DNA from: Ignavibacteria bacterium
Lineage (GTDB): Bacteria; Bacteroidota; Ignavibacteria; Tepidaquicellales; Tepidaquicellaceae
Direction: 5' to 3'
NCBI GenBank assembly: GCA_016716125.1
Contig: JADJWZ010000015.1
Location: 1-64,000 of the forward strand
Length of the DNA stretch: 64,000 nucleotides
The notes below the pieces were generated by a model, which was not told where the DNA came from, did no database searches, and was given only the letters and a program-made list of their open reading frames with translations. Position numbers and translations under genes: made by a program. Positions 49,562 through 58,945 of this stretch are shown piece by piece; position 1 is the first letter of the stretch; every line of letters begins with the position of its first letter.

Positions 49562-50398
49562 TTGATAAATTACACTGATAATTATTTTGACCTGGAGATA
49601 CTCCGGCTTACTGATATTAAGCTTCATGAAGCTACTGAAACAATCAGACTAAGAAATATTTACAATCGAATTTCAAAATCAAAATACCTGATAAATCCTG
49701 TTATAACTGGCAGACACAGCAATGATATAATACTACTTGACGGAGCTAACAGATTTGGATCATTGCAGGAAATAGGATGTAAACTTATTCTTGCGCAGGT
49801 TCTGGATTACAAAAGCAATGAGTTAAAACTTGATAAATGGAATCATCTTGTGTATGATTTAAAGATTGAAAGTATTATTAATTTTTGCAATAAGAACGGA
49901 TTTAGCTTCGAAAAAACTTCTTACACAAAAGGCACCAATACAATTAAGGAAAAGTTTCATTACCTTCTTGTTTCAGACATTGTAAATGATGAGAATATTT
50001 TAATTAAACTTTCTTCCGATCTTGACGAAATGGTGGATCAGCTGCATAATTTTACTTTACTGTACTTTAAAGATTATGATTTCGACAGATCAGAAGGCGA
50101 CATTAAGTTTTCAGATATAAAAAAATATACACGCAGAAAAGGAGTTCTTATTGTATTTCCCGATCTGAAGAAAAGCCATATTGTAAAAATAGCCGACAGT
50201 AAATTTCACCTGCCTGCAGGTATTTCAAGACACAGGATCACCAACAGAGTGCTGCATGTAAAATACGAGATAAGTAAACTTCTCCATGACAGGAATATAG
50301 AGCAGAAGCAAAAGGATCTTAAACTTTTACTGAATGATAAAATAGATAAGAACAAGGTGAGGCAGTATCAGGAATCTGTAATTGTATTTGATGAATAA
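49562..50398 (+). CDS. SbnI/SerK-like protein (ParB/Srx-fold free-serine kinase family)
   Basis: 278 residues, TTG start. The N-terminal ParB-like domain (about 10-90) contains DIKLHEATETIRL (His22-Glu23) and LLDGANRFGSLQEIGCK (Asp60-Gly61..Arg64), the layout of SbnI and archaeal SerK. The C-terminal part carries HLPAGISRHRITNRVL, which matches the SbnI pattern VPAGVTRF...GRCL from memory. SbnI makes O-phospho-L-serine and regulates staphyloferrin B genes; SerK is an ADP- or ATP-dependent free serine kinase. Here neither siderophore nor cysteine genes are adjacent; lolC/E starts 16 bases after the stop. The exact role is therefore open, but free-serine phosphorylation is the best guess. Confidence 0.65.
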   Translation: MINYTDNYFDLEILRLTDIKLHEATETIRLRNIYNRISKSKYLINPVITGRHSNDIILLDGANRFGSLQEIGCKLILAQVLDYKSNELKLDKWNHLVYDLKIESIINFCNKNGFSFEKTSYTKGTNTIKEKFHYLLVSDIVNDENILIKLSSDLDEMVDQLHNFTLLYFKDYDFDRSEGDIKFSDIKKYTRRKGVLIVFPDLKKSHIVKIADSKFHLPAGISRHRITNRVLHVKYEISKLLHDRNIEQKQKDLKLLLNDKIDKNKVRQYQESVIVFDE

Positions 50399-50413
50399 AG
50401 CTGGGGAGAAAAT

Positions 50414-51640
50414 TTGAAAGCGGAATATTTTATTGCACGCCGTTACCTTTTTTCCAAAAAGAAATTCAATTTTATTACAATCATATCTCTTGTTTCAATC
50501 ATAGGAGTATGTATTGGAGTTGCAGCTCTGATAATTGTATTATCCGTATTTAACGGATTCAACAGTAAAGTTACAAACATACTCATCAGTTTCGATCCTC
50601 ATATCAGAATAGAGTCTGCAGACAATTCAAAACTATCTGACTATGGAATTATAATAGATAAATTAAAAGAAAAAGGAATCAAATCCGCTTCACCCTATTC
50701 AGTGAATAAAGGTATGCTCGCCAGTAATAATGTTAATGAAGTGGTATTTATAAAAGGTGTACTGGCAAATGAAGTCTCCGGCGTTTCGGGAGTAAAGGAT
50801 ATGATACGGCTCGGAGAGTTTGATCTTTCGAATAAAGGTGAAAACGGAGGATTAGTACTGGGATTTTCTCTGCTTAGTAAAATGAAAGCCCGTCCCGGAG
50901 ATACTCTAACGCTTTTGAGTCCGGTCGGACTGGAAAGTTCACTGACACAGTTTATAGAACCGAAGACAAAAAAGTTTATTGTTACAGGCGTTTACGATTC
51001 TGATAATAAAGATTACGACGGAAGTTACGCATACATTTCATTGCAAAATTCACAGGAGCTTTTTGAAACCGGCAATACGGTAAGCGGAATTGAAATGAGG
51101 CTTGACAACATAAGCGATTCGGAATCTGAAAAACCGGAGATACAGAAATTGCTTGGAGATAAATTTAAAGTAATGACATGGTATGATCTGCATGAAGATT
51201 TTTATTCAATACTGAAAGTTGAGAGGTGGGTTGCATTTACAATACTCAGTTTAATTATAGCAGTAGCGTCTTTTAATATTCTGGGTTCGCTTACGATGAC
51301 GGTTATAGAAAAGAAAAGGGATATTGGAGTTTTGAAATCTATGGGAGCTACCAATAAAATGATCACGAACATATTCATAACCGAAGGATTGTCAGTCGGA
51401 CTTATTGGCACTGTTTCCGGTATGATACTCGGAATTGGGATCATATTATCTCAGATATATTTTGAATTTTACAAACTTGATACTTCCGTTTATAAAATGG
51501 AAGCGCTGCCGGTAGAGCTTAGACTCCCGGATCTTATTTACATTCCGGCAGCTGCAATGCTTTTATGTTATTTAGCTTCAATTTATCCTTCGAGGAGAGC
51601 AGCAAGACTGAATCCTGTAAACTCGATCAGATGGGAATGA
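50414..51640 (+). CDS. Lipoprotein-releasing ABC permease LolC/E
   Basis: 408 residues, a TTG start after GGGGAG-type SD. Topology: helix at about 20-45, large periplasmic domain (about 50-270), three C-terminal helices (about 275-400) of the FtsX/MacB type. MKAEYFIARRYLF and IGVLKSMGATNKMITNIF (FtsX motif) are typical of LolC/LolE. With LolD it extracts outer-membrane lipoproteins from the inner membrane. Only one permease gene is present, so a homodimer (LolF-like) is likely. Confidence 0.92.
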   Translation: MKAEYFIARRYLFSKKKFNFITIISLVSIIGVCIGVAALIIVLSVFNGFNSKVTNILISFDPHIRIESADNSKLSDYGIIIDKLKEKGIKSASPYSVNKGMLASNNVNEVVFIKGVLANEVSGVSGVKDMIRLGEFDLSNKGENGGLVLGFSLLSKMKARPGDTLTLLSPVGLESSLTQFIEPKTKKFIVTGVYDSDNKDYDGSYAYISLQNSQELFETGNTVSGIEMRLDNISDSESEKPEIQKLLGDKFKVMTWYDLHEDFYSILKVERWVAFTILSLIIAVASFNILGSLTMTVIEKKRDIGVLKSMGATNKMITNIFITEGLSVGLIGTVSGMILGIGIILSQIYFEFYKLDTSVYKMEALPVELRLPDLIYIPAAAMLLCYLASIYPSRRAARLNPVNSIRWE

Positions 51641-51683
51641 TCCGGCTTTTATTAATTAAATTCAGACTGATTAATTTTTCTTA

Positions 51684-52361
51684 ATGACAAACAGAGATAT
51701 TATAATTGAAATAGAAGATTTAAAGAAATCATATCCGTTATCAGGGACAAAAAAGCTTGACGTGCTTCGCGGTATAAACCTTAATATTTTCAAAGAAGAG
51801 ATATGCGCAATCACAGGAAAGTCGGGAGCAGGAAAGAGCACGCTTCTGCATATACTCGGCACATTAGATAAGCCCGACTCAGGTAAGGTTTTATTCGAAG
51901 GAGAAAATATTTTTAAGAAAAGAGAGAAGCAGCTTGCGGAATTCCGGAGCAGTAAGATAGGATTCATATTTCAGTTTCATCACCTCCTTCCTGAATTTAC
52001 CGCTCTTGAAAATGTTATGATAGCGACAATGATAAAAGGTAAAGAGAATTCAAAAAAAGCGCTTGATATACTGAAAGAAGTAGGACTTGAAGAAAGAGCA
52101 GATCATAAGCCGTCTGAACTTTCCGGAGGAGAAGCGCAGAGAGTGGCAATAGCCCGTGCGCTTGTGAATTCACCGGGACTGATACTTGCAGATGAGCCGA
52201 CGGGGAATCTTGATTCAGAAAATGCCGATTCAATAATAAGACTGATCTTTGAATTGAGAAATAAATTCAAACAGACATTTGTAATAGTTACTCATAACGA
52301 AGAGTTTGCGGCAAGATGTGACAGGATCATTAAAATGACAGATGGTAAAATATTAGAATAA
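51684..52361 (+). CDS. lolD: Lipoprotein-releasing ABC ATPase LolD
   Basis: 225 residues, MacB/LolD group. Walker A GKSGAGKST, signature LSGGEAQRVAIA, Walker B LILADEPTGNLD and switch VIVTHNEEFA are all intact. QFHHLLPEFTALENVM is typical of LolD. It lies 43 bases after its permease partner. Confidence 0.93.
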   Translation: MTNRDIIIEIEDLKKSYPLSGTKKLDVLRGINLNIFKEEICAITGKSGAGKSTLLHILGTLDKPDSGKVLFEGENIFKKREKQLAEFRSSKIGFIFQFHHLLPEFTALENVMIATMIKGKENSKKALDILKEVGLEERADHKPSELSGGEAQRVAIARALVNSPGLILADEPTGNLDSENADSIIRLIFELRNKFKQTFVIVTHNEEFAARCDRIIKMTDGKILE

Positions 52362-52376
52362 AATGACTAAACGAAA

Positions 52377-53135
52377 ATGAACGAAGAGAAGATAGTAACA
52401 AAAAATTTAAGTTTATATTACGGGACTAATCAGGCATTAAAGAATGTTTCCATCGATATAACCGAGAAAAAAATTACCGCGCTTATAGGTCCGTCGGGCT
52501 GCGGTAAATCGACATTCTTAAGAACGCTGAACCGGCTTAATGATACTATAGATCATGTAAAATTAGAAGGTGAAGTAAGAATAGACGGTATAGATATATA
52601 CGATAAGAGAGTTGACGTTGTATCTCTTCGCAGAAGAGTCGGGATGATATTTCAGAAATCAAATCCTTTTCCTAAATCCGTATATGAGAACATTGCTTAT
52701 GGTCCGAGAATAAACGGCATTACTTCCAGAAAAGAACTTGATGTAATAGTAGAAAGCAACTGTATAAGAGCGGCTATATGGGATGAAGTGAAAGACCGGC
52801 TGAATGAATCTGCAACAGGACTTTCCGGCGGACAGCAGCAGAGAGTCTGTATTGCGAGAGCTCTTGCAGTAGATCCGGAAATTCTGCTTATGGATGAACC
52901 GGCAAGCGCGCTTGATCCAATATCAACTGCAAAGATTGAAGAACTGATGTTTGACCTGAAGAAAAACCTGACTATCGTAATAGTAACTCATAATATGCAG
53001 CAGGCAGCGAGAGTAAGCGACAAATGCGCGTTTTTTCTTTTGGGAGAGATTATTGAATACAATAAGACAAGCAGTATGTTTACAACTCCGGAAAAAACTG
53101 AAACTCAGAATTATATCTCGGGAAGATTCGGATAA
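52377..53135 (+). CDS. pstB: Phosphate ABC transporter ATPase PstB
   Basis: 252 residues. Walker A GPSGCGKST, signature LSGGQQQRVCIARAL, Walker B ILLMDEPASALDP. FQKSNPFPKSVYENIAYGPR is the PstB fingerprint. It powers high-affinity phosphate uptake with PstA/PstC/PstS, none of which is here; only phoU follows. Starts 15 bases after lolD, so it may be co-transcribed with the Lol genes. Confidence 0.95.
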   Translation: MNEEKIVTKNLSLYYGTNQALKNVSIDITEKKITALIGPSGCGKSTFLRTLNRLNDTIDHVKLEGEVRIDGIDIYDKRVDVVSLRRRVGMIFQKSNPFPKSVYENIAYGPRINGITSRKELDVIVESNCIRAAIWDEVKDRLNESATGLSGGQQQRVCIARALAVDPEILLMDEPASALDPISTAKIEELMFDLKKNLTIVIVTHNMQQAARVSDKCAFFLLGEIIEYNKTSSMFTTPEKTETQNYISGRFG

Positions 53136-53192
53136 TATTTTATTTTGATTTTAATTTTTGATTATATAACTTAAATAAATAACTAATAGCAT

Positions 53193-53873
53193 ATGCTTCA
53201 TTACCTTGAAGAAGAGCTTGAAAAGCTGAAGGAAAAAATAATTAAAATGGGAAGTCTGGTAGAAGAGCAGATAGACTTTTCATTTAAAGCGCTGTTTGAC
53301 GGTGATCTGGAACTTGCGCAGACTGTGATAAGCAGAGACGATGAAGTAGATAAATTTGATATCCGAATTGACAAACATTGTCAGAGAATATTCGCACTTA
53401 CACAGCCGGTGGCTTTCGATCTCAGACTTATTATGTCTTCATTAATGATAAACAGTGACCTGGAAAGAATGGGAGACATATCAGTAAATATAGCCGAGAG
53501 AGTAAGAGTTCTGCAGGATCAGACCGAACTGCTCAAAAAAATGAGAGTAAATGAAATGACAACCAAAGTAAGGAAAATTGTGAAGATGAGTATTGATTGT
53601 TTTGTAAACGGTGATGCGGAGCTTGCAAAGAGGGTAATTAATTTTGATGAAGAGATAGACAGACTAGACAGAACAATTTTTGGTCTGCTTACTGAAGAAA
53701 TGAAACTTAACAATTCACTCATTGTCCCCTGCTGTCATATATTGGCTTTAGTCAGAAATATTGAAAGACTTTCCGATCATTCTACTAACATAGCTGAAGA
53801 TGTTATTTTTCTTATTGATGCAAAAATGGTCAAACACAGTAAAGACCCGGAAAATCTGAAACCAAAAGACTGA
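53193..53873 (+). CDS. phoU: Phosphate-signalling regulator PhoU
   Basis: 226 residues, two three-helix PhoU repeats, each with the metal-binding E/DxxxD pattern: ISRDDEVDKFDIRIDKHCQ and VINFDEEIDRLDRTIFGLL. It couples the Pst transporter to phosphate-responsive regulation. The 57-base gap to pstB and gene order pstB-phoU are typical. Confidence 0.93.
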   Translation: MLHYLEEELEKLKEKIIKMGSLVEEQIDFSFKALFDGDLELAQTVISRDDEVDKFDIRIDKHCQRIFALTQPVAFDLRLIMSSLMINSDLERMGDISVNIAERVRVLQDQTELLKKMRVNEMTTKVRKIVKMSIDCFVNGDAELAKRVINFDEEIDRLDRTIFGLLTEEMKLNNSLIVPCCHILALVRNIERLSDHSTNIAEDVIFLIDAKMVKHSKDPENLKPKD

Positions 53874-53881
53874 ATTAATAA

Positions 53882-55797
53882 ATGAAATACTTATTCTCAT
53901 TTATTTTATTTATTTCATTTTTAAATGTTCAGTCACAAACAGTTTTCACAAATACTTCTGATACACTTAAGAAAATACCTTTCGATATTAACCGGATAAA
54001 AAATCCTTTCCGGCTTTCTTTAAATTCCGAAGTTTTTAATTATGATTCAGTCAGTATATGGAGTGACAGGAGAACACTGTCGGAAATAATGGATCAGCGG
54101 CCGGGTTTTTTTATAAATGATTTCGGATTCGGAGGAAGGAATACTATTAATTACAACGGCAGGAGTTCATATCAGACGGGAATATTCCGCGACGGAATAC
54201 AGGTCAATGATAATTTTTATCAGGGATTTGATATAGAGAATTTCAGCGTTAATGAAATAGAACAAATTGAAGAAATTTCAGCAGTCTCTTCTTTTTTTAT
54301 GGAATCAACACTTCATCAAAAAGTATAAATGTCATCACTAAAGATATTTTCAATAGTCAGCCATTTTCACAATTAAGATATTCTCAGGACAGGGAAGGTT
54401 CATTATATGCAGATGTATTTTTAAGTCAGCCGGTTTCGAGAAAAGCTAATGTAATGATAGGACTTACAAAACACTCTCTTGACGGCCGGTATGATAATTC
54501 CGAATTTGATGTATGGAGAGGAAGGGCGAGAGTGAATTTATATCTGTCACCGAAATTCAACGCCAAAGCGGAATTTAATTTAGTTAGTTTTGACAGAGGA
54601 CTTAATGAAGGACTACAGTTTTCTGCGAACGAAGACTCGCTTTCAGATCCCCAGCTTGCAGCGGTTAAAGATAATGGTACAAATGAAAATCTTGAAAATT
54701 ACTTTTACAGCCTTTCACTTACGGGAAGACTTTTTAAGAATAAGGACTGGCTGACTAAATTCAGAGCTTACAGTAATAACTCCTTAAGAGAACTTTCATT
54801 CTCAACTGATTCGACTATAACAGTATACCCGGGATTTCAGCATTCAATATTATACGGCGGCGAACTCACACAAAACATTACACTGAATTTGGGTAAACAT
54901 TTAAGTTCAAATCTGACATTCGGCGGGAATGTATACTTAAATTACTACGCGGGGAAAGTTAGTCAGACAGACACTTCCGGAGCAATTTCACTTGATCTGA
55001 ATTTCAACGAGACTTATTATTCCTTAAAAGCGAAATATGATCTTAAATACAGTATATTTTCGGCAAGCTTTCTTTTAAGAAATGATAATATCAAAGAAAA
55101 AAACTTTATCAGCTTTGGCGCAGAAGGAACACTAAAGGCAATAGATAACAGTAATATAAGACTTGATTTCAGAGGAGGTTACCGCAGAAGTGATTACAGT
55201 ATTTTTAAATATGTTGAATTATTTTCCGGCGCGATTTATTACTCTTCCGCAATATTAACTGCTCCGGATAATTATTATACTGCCGGTGTTTCATTCCGGT
55301 ATAAAAGCGCTGAAATATTATTTGATTACGGAAAAGGATACGATGTTTTCAGCTCTGCTGATATACGGAATATGAATGCGGGATTAAACATTGTATCGGA
55401 AAATATTGACTTCATCCTTAACTTCAATAATTCGGATTCAAGGATATTTCCGGAGAATTATCTGAAATCCGATATTGCGTACAAGAATATTCTATTCAAA
55501 GGGAAATTAAAAATTAAGACGGGTTTCATTTCAAAATTTTATGACATTAAAACACTAGTCAGTCAGAATCAAAAACTATATTCATATCAGATCACGGGAG
55601 ATAACTTTCCGAAACAGAATCAGTTCACAGTAGATTTTTATGTCGGAGCAAGGATCGGCAGAGCTAATATAAATCTTACTGTTGCAAATATTTTAAACTC
55701 ACTGGTTTACAACACCTACTTGTTTCCGCTTGATGACAGAGGCGGATTCCTTAATGCTATTTCGAGATTTACTATTGTCTGGGATTTTATAAACTGA
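53882..55797 (+). CDS. TonB-dependent-receptor-like outer-membrane protein, one frameshift
   Basis: Signal peptide about 1-19. The N-terminal part is a plug-like domain (RTLSEIMDQRPGFFINDFGFGG, then GIFRDGIQVND and the plug ending ISAVSSFF). The rest is a barrel with many aromatic strands ending in FTIVWDFIN. One T lost from an eight-T run near 54296 breaks the frame; restored reading SFFYGINTSSKSINVITKD is the expected plug/barrel junction. Restored length is about 638 residues. No CarboxypepD-like N-domain is visible. The substrate is unknown; placement behind pstB-phoU may hint at phosphate or an organic phosphate, but this is weak. Confidence 0.75.
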
Positions 55798-55811
55798 GAT
55801 ATGTAAAAGAG

Positions 55812-56867
55812 TTATTTTCCCAGAAGAGATTTCACCGCTTCAAGCACTTCTTCAGTTCCAATATTCCTTATACATTTAAATTCATCATCCCCTTTCCATA
55901 TACATTCAGCCGGTTTGGGAGAGTTGTAAAAGCATGGGCTGCATACAAGGTCCTGTCGGACAATTCTGTATTCAGTTTTCCAGGGAAACAGTTCTTTATA
56001 ATTTGTATATCCGAATATTCCGACTGTCGGTATCCGGAGCGCAGCAGCAGAATGTAAAAAAGCAGTATCGTTTGAAATAATTAAACTGCAGTATTTCATC
56101 CTCGCAATAGAGTCCATATAATCCGCAGTTGAAGCTATGTGTACATTACTCCCTATCTTGTTTACAATTTCATTATTGAGTTCAGACTCACTTCCGAACA
56201 GAAGTATTTCAGCCTGATATTTTTTTATAAGGATCTTTCCAAGTTCGGAATATTTATCCTTATCCCATCTTTTATGAATATGATTTTTCAGAACGGAAGA
56301 ACCGGCGTGAAAGCCGATCAGCATTTTACCTTCCGGTATATTTTCAGCGATCCAGTTTTTTGCATTTGAAGAATGTTTATCACTAATAAATAGATCCATC
56401 GCCGGAGCATCTTTATCTTCAATTTTGATAATGGGTTTTATAAGATCAAGGTTTTGAAGGACATTGTGCCTGTTTTCTATTTCATCTATCAGTATGTCAT
56501 TAATGAATTCCGCACGGGAAATATTCGTGTGAATATAATGGTGGGCTATTTTTTTCTTTGCGCCGAGAAAAGCATTAACAATATTATACTCCAGTCTGTT
56601 TGCCGGATACACATTTATAGAAAAATCATATTCATTTTTGCTTAAAGTTCTTACTTCTGCCAAAGATCTGAACTTTGACTGCTTCATAAAATCTATAAAG
56701 TATATTTTGTTCAGGAAGGGATTTTGCAGATACATTTCTTTAACAGACCTGAACATGACAAGCATGTCTATTTGCGCATCAGGAATTTTTTCTTTTAAAA
56801 GCCGTAAGGAAGGTGAAAACATCAATGCATCCCCGTTTCCGGAGAGAGCGTTTATAAGTATTTTCAT
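55812..56867 (-). CDS. Glycosyltransferase family 9 (heptosyltransferase-like)
   Basis: 351 residues. The start MKILINALSGNGDALMFSPSLRLLKEK is the GT9 nucleotide/acceptor side; HAGSSVLKNHIHKRW and SNDTAFLHSAAALRIPTVGIFG are the ADP-heptose-binding motifs. A Cys cluster near the C-terminus (LVCSPCFYN...FKC) is common in this family. Uses ADP-heptose, made by the hldD/rfaE genes here, to extend a lipopolysaccharide core. Faces the TonB receptor gene tail to tail, 14 bases apart; 11 bases after the upstream GT-C gene stop. Confidence 0.88.
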   Translation of the reverse strand: MKILINALSGNGDALMFSPSLRLLKEKIPDAQIDMLVMFRSVKEMYLQNPFLNKIYFIDFMKQSKFRSLAEVRTLSKNEYDFSINVYPANRLEYNIVNAFLGAKKKIAHHYIHTNISRAEFINDILIDEIENRHNVLQNLDLIKPIIKIEDKDAPAMDLFISDKHSSNAKNWIAENIPEGKMLIGFHAGSSVLKNHIHKRWDKDKYSELGKILIKKYQAEILLFGSESELNNEIVNKIGSNVHIASTADYMDSIARMKYCSLIISNDTAFLHSAAALRIPTVGIFGYTNYKELFPWKTEYRIVRQDLVCSPCFYNSPKPAECIWKGDDEFKCIRNIGTEEVLEAVKSLLGK

Positions 56868-56878
56868 TTTCGGAAGAA

Positions 56879-58894
56879 TTATCTCAGTACTTCTGGATCA
56901 TATTTCTGAACCTTTTGAATACTATTGGAAGCATTAAGAGAATCGCCCGCTTCGCTGTAAATCTGATAAAGCTGATAATGAGCGATTACATTATAATCAT
57001 CTATTTCAACAGCTTTTTTATAACTGTTTTTCGCCTCTTCCTTTTTTCCCATCTGCATATATAAATCTCCTATATACTGATAAGGAAGTCCGAATCCTGC
57101 AGGACCGGTATTCATAGACTGCTTAAATTCGTCAATAGCAGCCTGAGTTCTGGATTTATCTCTGGAAGAATTCATTGCCTGATTAAACATGTTGACATAT
57201 GTAACTTTATAATTAGTGTTGCCCGGAAAATCGTGCGGATAATTTAAAACTTCTTCCTCACTTTTTCTTTTATAAACAACATCAGTAAAATTTCCGGACC
57301 TGTCGGTAAAATAATACGGGTAATAATATTTAATGAATTCTTCAGTAGTATATAAAGCTCTTTCACCGTATGCGCTTGGCTTAACTCCTGTAGAGAAATA
57401 AACATAATCCGGATCTCTTGACATCACATAATCTGCGTTATAATTTCTTTCCTTCCAGCCGATATCCCCTGCTGAGATTTCCGGTATGATCTTCGGATTA
57501 TGCGCGATCTCCTTATCAGTAAGTCCGAGGAGATCAATAACATTTACATTCTGACCGGCAAAATATGAAACTGCTCCGATAGTAGTAGCAGCAAGTGTCA
57601 TTGGTCTTCCGAGATCCTGCTGTTTGGTTTTAAACCAGTTACCGGTTATTTTCATTTTTTCCACAAGACCATTCTCACTTTGGATGTCGCTGTCGAGTTT
57701 TTCCTTCTGAGAAGAATAATAATATATACAGACAGAGGCTGCAATTACCGTTACAATTCCGAGAGCAAAACTCTGACTGTTTTTTACACTAATTCTGTAA
57801 TAAATTTCCAAAAGCAATTTTGCAAAAAGAATATAGATCAGCGGAAGTATAGTTAGAAAGAACCTGTTCTGTTTAAGCACGTCTCCTCCCACAATTATAG
57901 TGTAAATTAAAAATGAAACTATAAGCAGATAAAAAAGCGTGAGTACAAACAAATTTTCTTTATTCTTAAATAAATACAAAGGCGCGATCAGCATCACTCC
58001 GTAAAGCATATAAGAAGTCAGAAAATTCAAAAAATATTCTGCGCCGGCGCTGAAATAAACTTCAGTAAGACCTGTCTTTGCGTAATATGTATTCGGGAAT
58101 AAATATCCGTAATAGGAATATCTGATAAGAAAATAAAATATTACCGGAACAATGTAAATCAGATATGATAATATTTCATTTTTTGCAAAAAACGACTTGA
58201 ATGCAATTGCGCCTTTTTCTTTATGGGAAAATAAAAACTTATGAATCATTATCAAACCGAAAAAATATAAACCTTCAGGTCTTGTGAGAGTTGAAAGAAG
58301 AATGAATAACGGGAACAGATAATTTACTTTCTCACTGTCCTTTCCTTTTATGTAAAAATAAATACCGGCAAGTGAAAACGTCATAAACATTGTCGTCTCC
58401 ATTCCGCTGACGGACCAAAAGATAAAAGATGCAGTGAATACGAGCATTACTGAAGGTATCAGATCAATGTAACCGGCTGAGGAATTCGGGACAGCCGTTT
58501 TGCTTTTTTTTACAGTTTGATAATTTCCCGTGATCTTATAAATATCAGCAAGACGGTAAGTTATAAAGAGAACTATGACTCCGAAAAAAACGCTGAGATA
58601 CTGTGAAAATGATTCGATGTTAAAGCCAACTACTTTCATTCCGCTTAATATCAGCACCCAAAGCAGATTTGTATAACCTTCCACCTTCTCTCCGATATTA
58701 AAAACCAGTCCGTTCCCGTTTACAAAATTTTCTATAAAGCGGAAACTTATATATGCATCATCCTGAAGAAATTTATTATTAAAACATATATAAGCAAAAC
58801 TGACAGACAGTACGACAAGAAAAATATAAATAAGAGTATTTCCGGATTTCTTATCTATCTTAACCGCAGAACGTTTATCAGGTTTTTTTGCCAT
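56879..58894 (-). CDS. GT-C membrane glycosyltransferase with C-terminal TPR
   Basis: 671 residues, about ten to twelve membrane helices (about 22-400). Just after helix 1 comes FLQDDAYISFRFIENFVNG with the acidic catalytic pair (DD), then KVEGYTNLLWVLIL, a pattern known from GT-C arabinosyl/mannosyl-type enzymes using polyprenyl-phosphate sugars. A soluble C-domain has TPR motifs (about 590-665: YIGDLYMQMGKKEEAKNSYK). It lies between GT9 and the DUF2723 gene on the same strand, suggesting a surface-glycan operon. Confidence 0.75.
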   Translation of the reverse strand: MAKKPDKRSAVKIDKKSGNTLIYIFLVVLSVSFAYICFNNKFLQDDAYISFRFIENFVNGNGLVFNIGEKVEGYTNLLWVLILSGMKVVGFNIESFSQYLSVFFGVIVLFITYRLADIYKITGNYQTVKKSKTAVPNSSAGYIDLIPSVMLVFTASFIFWSVSGMETTMFMTFSLAGIYFYIKGKDSEKVNYLFPLFILLSTLTRPEGLYFFGLIMIHKFLFSHKEKGAIAFKSFFAKNEILSYLIYIVPVIFYFLIRYSYYGYLFPNTYYAKTGLTEVYFSAGAEYFLNFLTSYMLYGVMLIAPLYLFKNKENLFVLTLFYLLIVSFLIYTIIVGGDVLKQNRFFLTILPLIYILFAKLLLEIYYRISVKNSQSFALGIVTVIAASVCIYYYSSQKEKLDSDIQSENGLVEKMKITGNWFKTKQQDLGRPMTLAATTIGAVSYFAGQNVNVIDLLGLTDKEIAHNPKIIPEISAGDIGWKERNYNADYVMSRDPDYVYFSTGVKPSAYGERALYTTEEFIKYYYPYYFTDRSGNFTDVVYKRKSEEEVLNYPHDFPGNTNYKVTYVNMFNQAMNSSRDKSRTQAAIDEFKQSMNTGPAGFGLPYQYIGDLYMQMGKKEEAKNSYKKAVEIDDYNVIAHYQLYQIYSEAGDSLNASNSIQKVQKYDPEVLR

Positions 58895-58945
58895 ACAAAC
58901 TTTTAAAAGAATTTAAATAATTTTCAGATAATTGAAAAATTCAAT

